Shown one piece after another: positions 1 through 13,367 of a DNA stretch of 63,342 bases. The notes beneath the pieces were generated by a model that had not been told where the DNA came from, ran no database searches, and was given only the letters and a program-made list of their open reading frames with translations. How positions within the stretch are numbered: position 1 is the stretch's first letter; every line of letters starts with the position of its first letter. This stretch comes from Lysobacter soli (GTDB taxonomy: Bacteria; Pseudomonadota; Gammaproteobacteria; Xanthomonadales; Xanthomonadaceae): the NCBI RefSeq assembly GCF_003382285.1, contig NZ_QTJR01000018.1:1-63342 (forward strand), in the 5' to 3' direction. Both the position numbers and the translations under genes were made by a program.

Positions 1-4142
<4,142 letters not shown>

Positions 4143-4158
<16 letters not shown>

Positions 4159-5870
4159 ACGAAACCGGCGCGGTGACCACGACCGCGCCGGTCAAGATCC
4201 TGCTGGTCGACGACCAGCCCGGGCGTCTTTTGACGTATCGCACCATCCTGGAGCCGCTGGGCGAGGAACTGGTCGATGCGCGCTCGGGCATGGAAGCGCT
4301 CAAGCTTCTGATGGAGGACGAGTACGCCGTCATCCTGCTCGACGTGAACATGCCGGTGATGGACGGCTTCGAAACCGCGACGCTGATCCACCAGCATCCG
4401 CGCTTCGAGAACACGCCGATCATCTTCGTCACCGCGGTGAACCTCTCCGACCTGGACCGCCTGCGCGGCTACAAGCTCGGTGCGGTCGATTACGTGATGG
4501 TGCCGGTGATCCCGGAGATCATGCGCACCAAGGTGTCCGTGCTCGCCGAGCTGTATCGCAAGCGTCGCGAACTGCAGGTGCTCAACGAGAGCCTGGCGAC
4601 GGCGCATCGCGAACTGCAGGCGGAGAAGGCGCAGGAACTCGAACGCCTCAACGCCTCGCTGCGCGCGGCGAACGCCGAACTCGAACTGCGCAACCGCGAA
4701 CTGCTGGCCGAGAACAAGGAGCGCACGCGCGCCGAACGTCGCCTGCGCGAAGCCGACCAGCGCAAGGACGAATTCCTCGCCACGCTCGCGCACGAGCTGC
4801 GCAACCCGCTCGCGCCGCTGCAGAACGCACTGGCCGTGCGCCGCCTGCGCGCGCCCGACGACCACGATCCGCTGCTGTCGATGATGGAACGCCAGCTGTC
4901 GCTGCTGGTGCGCATGATCGAGGACCTGCTCGACATCGCGCGCATCACGCGCGGCAAGCTCACGCTGCGCCGCGCCTCCACGATCCTGCAGGACGTCATC
5001 GCCGCCGCCGTCGATACCGCGCGGCCGCTGATCGAGGAAGGCGGCCACACGCTGGAGCTGCAGCTGCCCGAATCGCCCGTGCCGCTCGACGCCGATCACG
5101 CGCGCCTGGCGCAGGTGTTTGCGAACCTGCTCAACAACGCGGCGAAGTATTCCGACGCGAAGGGCCGCATCGAACTGGGCGCAGCGCTGGAAGGCGAGGA
5201 AGTGCAGGTGTGGATCCGCGACTCCGGCATCGGCCTCACCGCCGAACAGATGGACACGGTGTTCGAGATGTTCCACCAGGTCGACACCACCGTGGAGCGC
5301 TCGCGCGGCGGGCTCGGCATCGGCCTGACGCTGGTGCAGCGACTCACCGAAATGCACGGTGGCCGCGTCGAGGTGCATAGCGAAGGCCCGAATCGCGGTT
5401 CGACCTTCCGCGTGCGCCTGCCGCGCTCGGCGACGACCGAAGCATCTCCGCCGACGCCCGCGCCGGCTCGCGATGCATCCAGCGCGCAGCGCCGCGTGCT
5501 GATCGTCGACGACAACCACGACGCCGCCGACACGCTGGCGATGATGGTGCGTCTGCTGGGTCACGAGACGCGCGCCGTGTACGACCCGCAGACGGTCGAG
5601 GGCGAGGTGTCGGCGTTCGGCCCGGAAATCGTGTTCCTCGACGTCGGCATGCCCGGCCGCAGCGGCTACGACGTCGCGCGCGCCCTGCGCGACATGCATG
5701 GCAGCGCGCTGGTGATCGTCGCCGTCACCGGTTGGGGCCAGCCCGAAGACCGCCAGCGCACGCTGCAGGCGGGCTTCGACCATCACCTGGTGAAGCCGCC
5801 GGACATCCAGGCCATCACCGACATCTGCAGCAAGGGATTGCGCCCGCTCGCGGAGGGCACGCCGCAATGA
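4143..5870 (+). CDS. Hybrid histidine kinase, REC-HisKA-HATPase-REC
   Basis: 575 aa. The ATG at 4143 overlaps the end of the upstream kinase gene, and the receiver domain begins just after it; longer in-frame starts would add residues read out of frame from the upstream receiver. Order: N-terminal receiver (ILLVDDQPG, acceptor Asp67 in LLDVNMP), a long coiled coil (about 140-205), HisKA (AHELRNPLAP, His217), HATPase (N-box NLLNNAAKYSD, G-box DSGIGL), and a C-terminal receiver (acceptor Asp500 in FLDVGMPG). No membrane segment is visible, so it is probably cytoplasmic. This architecture is common in response-regulator-like hybrid kinases that take phosphate from an upstream kinase and relay it. 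It overlaps the next gene as ATGA, so the three genes form one operon. Confidence 0.93.
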
Positions 5871-6565
5871 CCGTCGATTCCCGTTCCGGCCATCACACCG
5901 GCTCCAGCCCCGCCTGGATGAGCAAGTGGGCGCACGACCTGCGCGGCCCGCTCGCGCCGATCCAGTCGGCGCTGTTCCTGCTGCGCCACAGCGGCAGCGA
6001 TGCAAACGAACGCGACGAGCTGTTCGAACTCATCGAGCGCCAGATCCGCCGCCTCACCGGCATGATCGACGAGATCGGCGACTGGGTCCGCGCCGACCAG
6101 GGCCGGCTGCTCACGCGCAGCGGGCCGATCGACCTGGGGCTGATCGTCGAAGCCAGCCGCGGTCTTGGCAGCGAAGCGGTCGAGGTGCGTTACGAAGGCG
6201 ACGCGGAGACCGCGTGCCTGGAAGGCGATGCATCGCGCCTGGCGAACCTGCTGTCGACCTTCTTCTGGCTGGTTTCCACGCCGCGCGACAACGGCCACGG
6301 CAACGGCGCGCGCGCGGTGGTGGACATCGCGGTGCAGGACGGCCGCGTGCGCCTCACCGGTCCGCTGAGTCCGGCGATCCGCGCAGGCAGCGACGTCGAA
6401 ACCTTGTTCACCCAGCCGCAGGTCGGCGCCGCGGGCGACGGCCTGGGTTTGCGGATGCTGATCGCCAGCGCCATCGCAAAAGGCCATGGCGGCGAACTCG
6501 GCACGCGCTCCAGCGGCGATGACGCGGTCGAGGTGGTGTTGCAGTTGCCGGTCAGCGCGGGCTGA
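5867..6565 (+). CDS. Small histidine-kinase-like protein with degenerate ATP-binding region
   Basis: 232 aa, starting in an ATGA overlap with the upstream hybrid kinase. Near the N-terminus is an H-box-like helix (AHDLRGPLAP, His23), then a dimerisation-type helical region. A C-terminal HATPase-like part keeps a G2-like GDGLGLRML and a closing beta hairpin. The N-box position reads RLANLLSTFFWLV, without the usual Asn-Ala pair, and no DxGxG motif follows. It may therefore bind ATP poorly and act as a phosphotransfer or dimerisation partner of the hybrid kinases rather than as an autonomous kinase. That role is inference; the HisKA/HATPase relationship is clear. Confidence 0.82.
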   Translation: MTVDSRSGHHTGSSPAWMSKWAHDLRGPLAPIQSALFLLRHSGSDANERDELFELIERQIRRLTGMIDEIGDWVRADQGRLLTRSGPIDLGLIVEASRGLGSEAVEVRYEGDAETACLEGDASRLANLLSTFFWLVSTPRDNGHGNGARAVVDIAVQDGRVRLTGPLSPAIRAGSDVETLFTQPQVGAAGDGLGLRMLIASAIAKGHGGELGTRSSGDDAVEVVLQLPVSAG

Positions 6566-6652
6566 TCCCGCGCGTAGGCTTTTGTCATCCGGGTAAGCGA
6601 CGCGCACCCGGGGCTTCTGCGGCGACGCTACGACCGCTGGTTTCGAGCTGTC

Positions 6653-6746
6653 GTCCCCGCGAAGGCGGGGACACATGCATCAGATTTCTCACGTCTTACG
6701 AAGGGCGTGACGCATCGGAACGTTGCATCCCCGCCTTCGCGGGGAT
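6653..6746. repeat. Pair of REP-like palindromes
   Basis: Two short hairpins sit in the 230-bp space between convergent genes. GTCCCCGC-gaag-GCGGGGAC spans 6653-6672 and ATCCCCGC-cttc-GCGGGGAT spans 6727-6746. The same family occurs at 39.6 kb and 47.3 kb. The gap holds no gene. Confidence 0.85.
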
Positions 6747-6795
6747 GACAGCAGACTCCCAGGACCTGCCTGTATCCGCGAAGGAGCGACACGCG

Positions 6796-8145
6796 CTACC
6801 GCGGCGCCAACCGCTCCGAATTCCCGTACGCCGCCGGCTTCAACGCGCCGTCGCGGATCCAGTCCACGAGCATCGCGTAATAGCCGTCCGCGTAGCGCAG
6901 CGCCGTGCGCTCGCCATCGGCGCCGGTCTCGAATTCGATGATGCCGTGGTCGGTGCCGGGGAATTCGACGACTTCCACGTTCGGATTCGTCTTCGCCACC
7001 GACAGCAGGCGACGACGCGTTTCCTCCGGCGGCGCTTCCTTGTCGGCGCCGGCGATGATCCACAGCAACGGCACCTTCACCGCGCGCAGCGGCGGCATCG
7101 GGTCGTGGCGCCACGTCGTGCCTTCGTCATGGAACGGCCCAACCAGCCGCAACATCGTCGGCGAATGCTTGACGATGTCGCCGGTGAACTCGCCCTGCAT
7201 GGCGTTCCACCACGGCTCCTTGCCGTACTTCGCCTTGAGCGCTTCCAGGCGGTCGTAGCCATCCTTGAAGCCCGACGCCATCACCTCGCCGGTCGCGTCG
7301 GTCACTTCGCGCGCCTTCACCAGCGCGTCGCCCTTGAAGCCGGCGCGGATCAGGTCCAGCTGCACCTGATCGCGATCTTCGGCGAGCGGGCTGTCGGCCA
7401 AGCCGAAGCTCACCGCGACGAAATCCGGATCGCTGCGCTGCGCGGCGAGCGGTTCGATCCAGCCGGCCTGGCTGCCGCCGCTGTAACCGACGCGGCCCGC
7501 GCGCTTGCCCGCCAGGCGGCGCGCTTCCTTCAGCGCGGCCGCGGCGTCGTCGGCGAGCAAATGGAAGTCCTGGCTGTAACGCCCAGTGCTGTCGCCCGTG
7601 CCGCGCTTGTCGTACACGAACACGCCGATGCCGTTGGCCGGGAAGATGCGCTGGAATGCATTGAACGTGCGCGCCGAATAGCCTTCCGAGCCATGCACCA
7701 TCACCGCGATCGGCACGGGGCCGTCGCCCGGCGGCATCACGAGGCGCCCGGCGAGCGTTTCGCCGTTGCCTTCGAAGCGCGTCTCCACCGCTTCGAACTG
7801 CAGCTTCGTGCCGCGATGGCCTTCGAAGGTCATCGCCGGCTTCTCGCAGGTGCCCAGCGATACCGGCGTGGTGTCGGCGTGGTCGCTCCAGCCGACGGTT
7901 CCGCTCCACTTGCCGGCCTCGTCCTGCACGAGCTTGCCCGTGCGTCCGTCCATCGCGCGCCAGCGCAGGCCGGGTTCGGACATCGGCGCGATATCGAGGA
8001 GACGACCGTCATCGAGGCGATACAGGCCGACATGGCACGCCATGCGCGGATCGATGGGCTTGTCGCGCTCCGGCCGCGTCCACCAGAACACCGCCGCGGC
8101 TCCCACCGCGATCAGCACCAGCACCGTCACCAACACCTTGCGCAT
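6796..8145 (-). CDS. Alpha/beta hydrolase with N-terminal signal or anchor
   Basis: 449 aa. The first 22 residues (MRKVLVTVLVLIAV...) form a signal peptide or membrane anchor, so the enzyme is exported or periplasmic. A beta-rich domain (about 30-135) is followed by an alpha/beta-hydrolase fold. Landmarks are an HG oxyanion motif (HGSEGYSAR, about 151), the nucleophile elbow GYSGGS (Ser222), an acid in AGADKEAPP and a late His in TDHGI. It resembles the prolyl-oligopeptidase/dienelactone-hydrolase-like group that cleaves peptides or esters; the substrate cannot be told. It is transcribed alone and converges on the kinase operon. Confidence 0.85.
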   Translation of the reverse strand: MRKVLVTVLVLIAVGAAAVFWWTRPERDKPIDPRMACHVGLYRLDDGRLLDIAPMSEPGLRWRAMDGRTGKLVQDEAGKWSGTVGWSDHADTTPVSLGTCEKPAMTFEGHRGTKLQFEAVETRFEGNGETLAGRLVMPPGDGPVPIAVMVHGSEGYSARTFNAFQRIFPANGIGVFVYDKRGTGDSTGRYSQDFHLLADDAAAALKEARRLAGKRAGRVGYSGGSQAGWIEPLAAQRSDPDFVAVSFGLADSPLAEDRDQVQLDLIRAGFKGDALVKAREVTDATGEVMASGFKDGYDRLEALKAKYGKEPWWNAMQGEFTGDIVKHSPTMLRLVGPFHDEGTTWRHDPMPPLRAVKVPLLWIIAGADKEAPPEETRRRLLSVAKTNPNVEVVEFPGTDHGIIEFETGADGERTALRYADGYYAMLVDWIRDGALKPAAYGNSERLAPR

Positions 8146-8307
8146 GAGCGTCCTCCTTCGGCCGGGCCGACTTTACGGCATCGGGCGATGCCACATGCCT
8201 TCGGATGCGCGTGGGGGCGTTGGGGTTTGGATGGCTCGACCGGACGTCGCAACGGGCCGCGAGCGTGGGTGCTAATGTCCGCGTTCGACCCGAAGCGGAC
8301 GATCGAC

Positions 8308-8676
8308 ATGTTGTTCGTCAGTTCCTACCCAAAGATGGCAACGGCGATGCTCCTCGGGCTGCTCATCTGGTGCTTCGGACCTGGCTCACTCGCGGTGGCG
8401 CGGACATTGGGTGGGCCTGCGACGAAGGCAAACACGCCGCATGACGGGCTTTTGGCGAGGGAACAGGCGCTGGCTCGGGCTCGTGAGGTTGCTGTGACAG
8501 ACGGCCGAGATCTTGAGCGTTATGAGTTGGACACCTTCGGTGACGAGTTGACCGAAGATCGCAGTGAATGGGTGTTTGTCTTTCGATGCAAACCCGCGCC
8601 TGCGCCGCCCGGATGCCACTTTATGGTCGTAGTGGATCGGCGGACGGGGGAGTCGCAGCTCTTCCCGGGCGAGTAG
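8308..8676 (+). CDS. Small putative exported protein, unknown function
   Basis: 122 aa from ATG 8308; in-frame ATGs at 8335 and 8347 are also possible and none has a clear ribosome binding site. A Lys is followed by a hydrophobic stretch (MATAMLLGLLIWCF), which suggests a signal peptide. The mature part is acidic and ends with a compact beta-like region (WVFVFRCKP, then HFMVVVDRRTGE) with two Cys that could pair. The frame stays open upstream, but that part is read from a repeat element (8277-8300) and is not coding. I do not recognise the family. Confidence 0.55.
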   Translation: MLFVSSYPKMATAMLLGLLIWCFGPGSLAVARTLGGPATKANTPHDGLLAREQALARAREVAVTDGRDLERYELDTFGDELTEDRSEWVFVFRCKPAPAPPGCHFMVVVDRRTGESQLFPGE

Positions 8677-8758
8677 CAAACGTCAGCTTCTGGCCGATCG
8701 CAGACATTTACTCGACAACTATCCTGCCCCGACCTTCTTGCAATACAGGAGCCGCGCC

Positions 8759-9196
8759 ATGTCCATGATGGGTCTGTTGTTCATCGCCGCCTCGGCCACC
8801 GGCGCCGCGCCGCAAGCCGCCATCGATCCCGCCACGCGCGCGGCGCTCGAAGCGACCTGTTTCGATTACGTCGACGGCCAGCTCGAAGGCGATGCCGAAC
8901 GCGTCGCGCGCTCGCTGCATCCGGATCTCGCGAAGCGGCGCGTGCTCGGCGATACGCCCGACGAGCGTCTAGGCCTGCGCCGCATGAGCAAGGAAGAGCT
9001 GGTGGAACTGACGAAGCAGGGCGCGCTGAAGACGCCGAAGGATCAATGGAACCGCTCGTGCACTGTGCTCGACGTCGCCGGCAATGCCTCGGCGGTGCGT
9101 GCGGAAACGCCGTGGTTCGTCGACTTCTTCCACATGGGGAAGTTCGGCGACCGCTGGGTGATCGTCAACGCGCTCTGGTATTCGAAACCGCGGTGA
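8759..9196 (+). CDS. NTF2-like/SnoaL-type small exported protein
   Basis: 145 aa. The ATG at 8759 has AGGAG seven bases upstream, which decides it over an earlier in-frame codon. The N-terminus MSMMGLLFIAASATGAAP looks like a signal peptide. The rest fits the NTF2/lumazine-binding-like fold (SnoaL or DUF4440 type): an N-terminal helix with CFDYVDGQLEGD, a His-Pro (LHPDLAKR) after the second helix, and a strand pair ending WVIVNALWYSKP. Such proteins bind small ligands or act as accessory subunits; no substrate can be named. The next gene is convergent. Confidence 0.75.
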   Translation: MSMMGLLFIAASATGAAPQAAIDPATRAALEATCFDYVDGQLEGDAERVARSLHPDLAKRRVLGDTPDERLGLRRMSKEELVELTKQGALKTPKDQWNRSCTVLDVAGNASAVRAETPWFVDFFHMGKFGDRWVIVNALWYSKPR

Positions 9197-9214
9197 CGAC
9201 GACGCGCGCGGGCC

Positions 9215-11395
9215 TTACCCGCGCGCCGGCCCGAGCTTGAACGACGCCGGCTTGCCTGCCTTGCAATTCGGCGCGATCCACACGTCGAACGTGCCGGGCT
9301 CCGCGCGGCGCACGCCGTCCGCACCGGAGAACGCCAGCGCTTCGAGATCGAGCGTGAAGCGCACCGTCGTGCGTTCGCCCGGTTCGAGCCGCACCTTCGC
9401 GAAACCGCGCAGCTCGCGCACCGGACGCACGCGGCTGGCGACGCGATCGTGGATGTACAGCTGCGCGACTTCCTCCGCCGCGCGCGTGCCGGTGTTCGTC
9501 AACGTCGCGCGCACCTCGAGCGTGTCGCCCCATGCGAGTTCGCTCGTCGACAGTTCGACATCGCCGTATTCGAAACGGCTGTAGGTCAGGCCGTGACCGA
9601 AGGGATACAGCGGCTCGTTCGGGATCTCGCGCCAGCGCGCCTTGAATTCCGACATCTCCGGCGTTTCGGGCCGGCCGGTGCGCGTGTGGTTGTAGAAGTA
9701 CGGCTGCTGGCCCGACGCGAGCGGAAAGCTCACCGGCAAACGCGCCGACGGACTGTAATGCCCGAACACCACGTCGGCGACCGCGTGTCCCGACTGTGTG
9801 CCGAGGAACCACGTGACGAGCACCGCGTCGGCGTCGCGCACCGCGCCTTCCAGCGCCAGCGCGCGGCCGTTGCGCAGCAGCACGACGACGGGCTTGCCGA
9901 CGGCGGCGACCGCGTCGGCCAACGCCTGCTGCGCGGGCGGAATCGTGATCTGCACGCGCGATTGCGCTTCGCCGCTGTAGTTCTGCGGTTCGCCCAGCGC
10001 GAGCACGACGACGTCGGCGCGCGCAGCGGCTTCGACGGCCGCTTCGATGCCACCGTCGAGCGGCGCTTCCGGCGCGCAGCCGGCGACGACGTCGAGCAAC
10101 GCCGCGTCGTCCATCGCGGCGCGGAAGCCGTCTTCCCAGCTGACGTAACGCGACTTGTCGCCGAACAGCGTCCAGCAGCCTTCGATGTTGTCGCGATCGC
10201 TCGCGAACGGGCCGATCAGCGCGATGCGCCGGCCGGCGCTGCGCAGCGGCAGCACGTCGCCATCGTTCTTCGCCAGCACGATGGAACGGCGCGCGGCCTC
10301 GCGGGCGAGTGCATCGTGCGCGTCGAGCCAGCTGCGGTCGGCTTCACGCGCGAGGTCGAGTGAACGGTACGGATCGTCGAGCAGGCCGATGGTTTCCTTC
10401 AGCGTCAGCATGCGGCGGACCGCCTCGTCGACGCGCTCGATCGGCACCTCGCCGCTCTCGACCAGCGCGGGAAGGTGGTTCGCGAAGAAGCCGCTCTGCA
10501 TGCTCAGGTCGAGCCCGGCGAGGATCGCGCGGCGCGTGGCATCGCGCTCGTCCTCGGCGTAGCCATGCGCGATCAGCTCCATGTCGGAGGTGTAGTCCGA
10601 CACGACGACGCCACGAAATTTCCATTCACCGCGCAGCAGGTCCGTCAGCAGCCACGCATTAGCCGAAGCGGGCACGCCGTTGATGTCGTTGAACGAGGAC
10701 ATGATCGCAAGCGCGCCGGCATCGATGGCCGCCTTGAACGGCGGCAGGTGAACGTCGCGCAGCGTTTGCGGCGAGATGTCCACCGTCGCGTATTCCATGC
10801 CCGCGGCCACCGCGCCGTACGCGGCGAAATGCTTGGGCGTGGCGAGCAGCGCGTCGGGCGAACGCAGGTCGTCGCCCTGGAAGCCGCGCACGCGCGCGGC
10901 GGCGAACGCGCACGAGAGGAAGGTGTCTTCGCCCGCGCTCTCCGCGCCGCGGCCCCAGCGCTGGTCGCGCGCGATGTCGACCGATGGCGCATAGGTCCAG
11001 TGCACGCCGCTGGCCGTGGCTTCGACCGCGGTCGCGCGCGCGGTGTGCTGCGCGAGGTCGGGCTCGAAGCTGGCCGCTTCGCCGAGCGGAATCGGGAACA
11101 CGGTCTTCATGCCGTGGATGACGTCCGCGGCGAGGATCACCGGGATGCCCAGGCGGCTTTCCTCGACAGCGACTTTCTGCAGACGTCGGCCCGCTTCCAC
11201 GCCGTAGCCGTTGAACAGCGAACCGACCGCGCCGGCCCGGATCTCGTCCAGCACCTGGTCGGCGTTGCGGGCGTTGGTCTCCGGGTTCACGTCGGGATTG
11301 AAGGGCCGGACCATGTCGGCGAACACGCCCAGCTGGCCGACCTTTTCCTCCAGGGTCATGGCGGCCAACAGGGCTTCGACGCGGGCAGATGACAT
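9215..11395 (-). CDS. bglX: Glycoside hydrolase family 3 beta-glucosidase
   Basis: 726 aa. It has the GH3 order: N-terminal TIM barrel with the substrate-binding KHFAAYG motif (about 188) and the catalytic nucleophile Asp267 in VVVSDYTSD, then an alpha/beta sandwich, then a C-terminal fibronectin-III-like domain (from about 620). It should release terminal beta-linked glucose (or a related sugar) from oligosaccharides. Unlike E. coli BglX, no signal peptide is visible, so it may be cytoplasmic and work on imported sugars. It stands alone; a LacI-type palindrome lies just upstream of its start. The symbol rests on family resemblance only. Confidence 0.93.
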   Translation of the reverse strand: MSSARVEALLAAMTLEEKVGQLGVFADMVRPFNPDVNPETNARNADQVLDEIRAGAVGSLFNGYGVEAGRRLQKVAVEESRLGIPVILAADVIHGMKTVFPIPLGEAASFEPDLAQHTARATAVEATASGVHWTYAPSVDIARDQRWGRGAESAGEDTFLSCAFAAARVRGFQGDDLRSPDALLATPKHFAAYGAVAAGMEYATVDISPQTLRDVHLPPFKAAIDAGALAIMSSFNDINGVPASANAWLLTDLLRGEWKFRGVVVSDYTSDMELIAHGYAEDERDATRRAILAGLDLSMQSGFFANHLPALVESGEVPIERVDEAVRRMLTLKETIGLLDDPYRSLDLAREADRSWLDAHDALAREAARRSIVLAKNDGDVLPLRSAGRRIALIGPFASDRDNIEGCWTLFGDKSRYVSWEDGFRAAMDDAALLDVVAGCAPEAPLDGGIEAAVEAAARADVVVLALGEPQNYSGEAQSRVQITIPPAQQALADAVAAVGKPVVVLLRNGRALALEGAVRDADAVLVTWFLGTQSGHAVADVVFGHYSPSARLPVSFPLASGQQPYFYNHTRTGRPETPEMSEFKARWREIPNEPLYPFGHGLTYSRFEYGDVELSTSELAWGDTLEVRATLTNTGTRAAEEVAQLYIHDRVASRVRPVRELRGFAKVRLEPGERTTVRFTLDLEALAFSGADGVRRAEPGTFDVWIAPNCKAGKPASFKLGPARG

Positions 11396-11407
11396 GCAGC
11401 GGGTCCG

Positions 11408-11421
11408 TGAAAACGTTTACA
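11408..11421 (-). promoter_or_regulatory. LacI/GalR-family operator-like palindrome
   Basis: The 14-mer TGAAAACGTTTACA fits the pseudo-palindromic LacI-family pattern with a central CG. It lies 12 bp upstream of the beta-glucosidase start, where a bound repressor would block transcription. Sugar-responsive control is inferred; no regulator gene lies next to it. Confidence 0.6.
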
Positions 11422-11510
11422 GGAGTCTAGGGCAGCCGGTGGCTGAAGTCATTTTGTCGCAAGGCAGGACAGCCGTGGTCAGAACACCAAAGTCCGTCCC
11501 TCTCGGGCGT

Positions 11511-11648
11511 CCATAGTTTGTGGCTCAGCCTGATGAGCGGAACGAACTTTGGCTCAGGAAGTGAGTGAAAGTATGGCCCGACTCGCTAGATCAATGAGTT
11601 AGGCGCTACACGACCTGGCAACGGACAGCGAGGTCACACCATAGTTTG
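11511..11648 (+). repeat. Two copies of CCATAGTTTG, left island edge
   Basis: Exact 10-mers at 11511-11520 and 11639-11648, both on the + strand. The same 10-mer recurs as an inverted pair at 32319-32348, the other end of the island. Elsewhere in the window I noticed no exact copy. Confidence 0.7.
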
Positions 11649-11789
11649 GGCGACAGATCACCACCGCGGTGGTCTTCAGAGGCTTGGCCTTGGAGCCCTC
11701 GGCGGCGCCTCATCGCAGGAATCTCGGCTAGCGCGCCGCCGCGAATCTCTCTGTTAAGGTCTGTCAATCTCGTCAATTTGCGACTCTGA

Positions 11790-12125
11790 GTGATCAACCG
11801 GATTAGAGCTTTACGGGAGGCCCGGGGCCTGTCCCTCGAAGCGCTGGCAGTGCTCGTCGGGACAACAAACCAGCAGATCAGCCACCTGGAGACAGGCAAG
11901 CGACGTCTGACCGTCGATTGGCTGAGCCGGCTTGGGGAGGCGCTTTGCTGCCACCCCTGGACTCTCGTCAGTGATGACCACTTCTCAGATGGCGCGGAGA
12001 AGCCTGTCCCTCCCGACGAGAGGCTGCTCCTAGAGTCGTACCGGAAACTCAACCAGGAACAGCAGAGAGCGGTCCTAACCCTTCTGGCGGTGCACAAGAC
12101 TGGCTCCGACGCTCAAACGAAATAG
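11790..12125 (+). CDS. XRE-family helix-turn-helix regulator
   Basis: 111 aa from GTG 11790. Residues 1-60 form a classic Cro/C1-type helix-turn-helix: RIRALREARGLSLEALA, then the recognition helix TNQQISHLETGKR. The C-terminal half (about 75-105, LLLESYRKLNQEQQRAVLTLL) is a helix of the kind that dimerises in phage-type repressors. It likely controls neighbouring island genes. The broken recombinase follows on the same strand 60 bp later. Confidence 0.85.
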   Translation: MINRIRALREARGLSLEALAVLVGTTNQQISHLETGKRRLTVDWLSRLGEALCCHPWTLVSDDHFSDGAEKPVPPDERLLLESYRKLNQEQQRAVLTLLAVHKTGSDAQTK

Positions 12126-12185
12126 TTGACTTAATCCAACACATCGTGTGAATCTCAACGCCCCCCACCCGCGGAATCCGTGGAA

Positions 12186-12722
12186 ATGGGCGCATGGCGT
12201 ACTCGATCAAAGCCCAGGCCGGACGGCGCACTCGCTGTCGCCCAATACGTGCGCATGTCGACCGATCATCAGCGGTACTCGACAGAGAACCAACGCGACG
12301 CCATCCAGCAATACGCCCTGCAGCACGGGATGGCCATCGTTCGGACTTACGCCGATGAAGGCAAAAGCGGGCTCAACCTTGAGCACCGCGAGGGACTGAA
12401 GCAACTCATTCGGGACGTTGAGTCAGGCGAGACCGACTTCGAAGCCGTCCTCGTTTACGACATCAGTCGGTGGGGGCGCTTCCAGGACGCTGATGAAAGC
12501 GCCTACTACGAATACGTCTGCCGGAGGGCCGGGATACGTGTTCACTACTGCGCGGAGCCCTTCGAGAACGACGGCAGCCCAATGACCGTCGTCATCAAGA
12601 GCGTGAAACGGGTAATGGCGGCCGAATACAGCCGCGAGCTATCCACTAAAGTCTTCATGGGTCAGTGCCGACTGATCGAACTCGGTTTCCGGCAAGGTGG
12701 TCCGCGCTGCATCCGCAAGTAG
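12186..12722 (+). pseudogene. Serine recombinase, catalytic N-terminal domain only (truncated)
   Basis: The 178 residues match the resolvase/invertase catalytic domain of large serine recombinases. The nucleophile region is YVRMSTDHQRYSTENQ, followed by DEGKSGL and the VYDISRWGRF helix. The frame stops at 12722 in RQGGPRCIRK, exactly where these proteins continue into their recombinase and zinc-ribbon domains. The remaining two thirds of the protein is absent, so this is a dead recombinase. An in-frame GTG at 12180 is an alternative start. It indicates that a second class of integrating element once used this region. Confidence 0.85.
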
Positions 12723-12799
12723 CGTTCTGGCTACTTCCAAGCGCTTCAATACCCTCTCATCCATTGGGCACCTGTGTGATTCTTCCGGACCGGCTAGCC

Positions 12800-12888
12800 A
12801 ATGTCCGCTTTGGGTCGAAAGCGGACATTAGCAGCTCGACTACCGGCCGTCTCTTCCGAACGTCCGCTATCGGCCAGAAGCGGACATT
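12800..12888. repeat. Two hairpin elements of the TGTCCGC/GCGGACA family
   Basis: The first, 12800-12829, is a perfect 12-bp stem (AATGTCCGCTTT / AAAGCGGACATT) with a 6-nt loop GGGTCG. The second, 12859-12888, has arms AACGTCCGCT/AGCGGACATT around a 10-nt loop. Relatives lie at 8277-8300 (GTCCGCG...GCGGAC), and degenerate ones near 8680, 15657 and 24226. One translation of the arm gives the peptide MSAFDPKRT, so frames through these elements are not genes. Confidence 0.8.
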
Positions 12889-13007
12889 CAACGGTAAGAT
12901 CACCGCCCTCCAATCATGTTTGTCTAGCCAGACGATAAGGGCCTCGATCGACCCCTCTGCGCGGTCAAACGTAACGCTATAACCTGTAGCTTCCTCTGAG
13001 TTACGGA

Positions 13008-13030
13008 GCCCGCCAGGAAATCTGGCGGGC
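13008..13030. repeat. Perfect inverted repeat, terminator-like
   Basis: Stem GCCCGCCAG with loop GAAAT and the exact complement. No T-run follows on either strand, so termination is uncertain. Confidence 0.4.
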
Positions 13031-13367
13031 CTCTCGGGAGGCGACGCGGACGCAGCGCGGCGCTTCGTGCGGACGCTAAAGCTGGTCAGCATGGATTGCG
13101 GAGTCGCTTTCCCTATCCGACTGGGCAGGCTGCAACGTTCTACGGCTTCAGATTGCCGGGGCGACGCGCACTGCTTGGCGCTGTGTTCCCTGAGTCCTTT
13201 AACCGCACATACAAATGCGCGATCGGGGTCCCGTCTGTCGATGGCACGGTTTTGACTTCGGCGCGCGCGGCCCATCCCGGGGGATGGCCGCTAACCACTT
13301 AGCCGCATGGGGTATCCGTCGGGTCATGTGCGGACTTCGTGCCGCGAGTTCGCATCGGGCTGTCGCA

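Larger units (their letters stand above)
11396..11789. other. Gene-free island edge
   Basis: No convincing gene. Besides the operator it holds two copies of CCATAGTTTG (11511 and 11639). Base composition becomes AT-richer from here, which I take as the left edge of the accessory island. Confidence 0.6.
12723..13367. other. Gene-poor stretch with hairpin repeats
   Basis: I see no supportable gene. It holds two hairpin elements (12800-12888) and a perfect 9-bp hairpin GCCCGCCAG/CTGGCGGGC at 13008-13030. A minus-strand open frame crosses the repeats and has no family resemblance that I recognise. Confidence 0.5.

Noticed and set aside
12757-13275. Minus-strand frame through the hairpin repeats
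   Set aside because: Much of it is translated repeat DNA (MSAFDPKRT-type peptide) and it has no ribosome binding site or known family.
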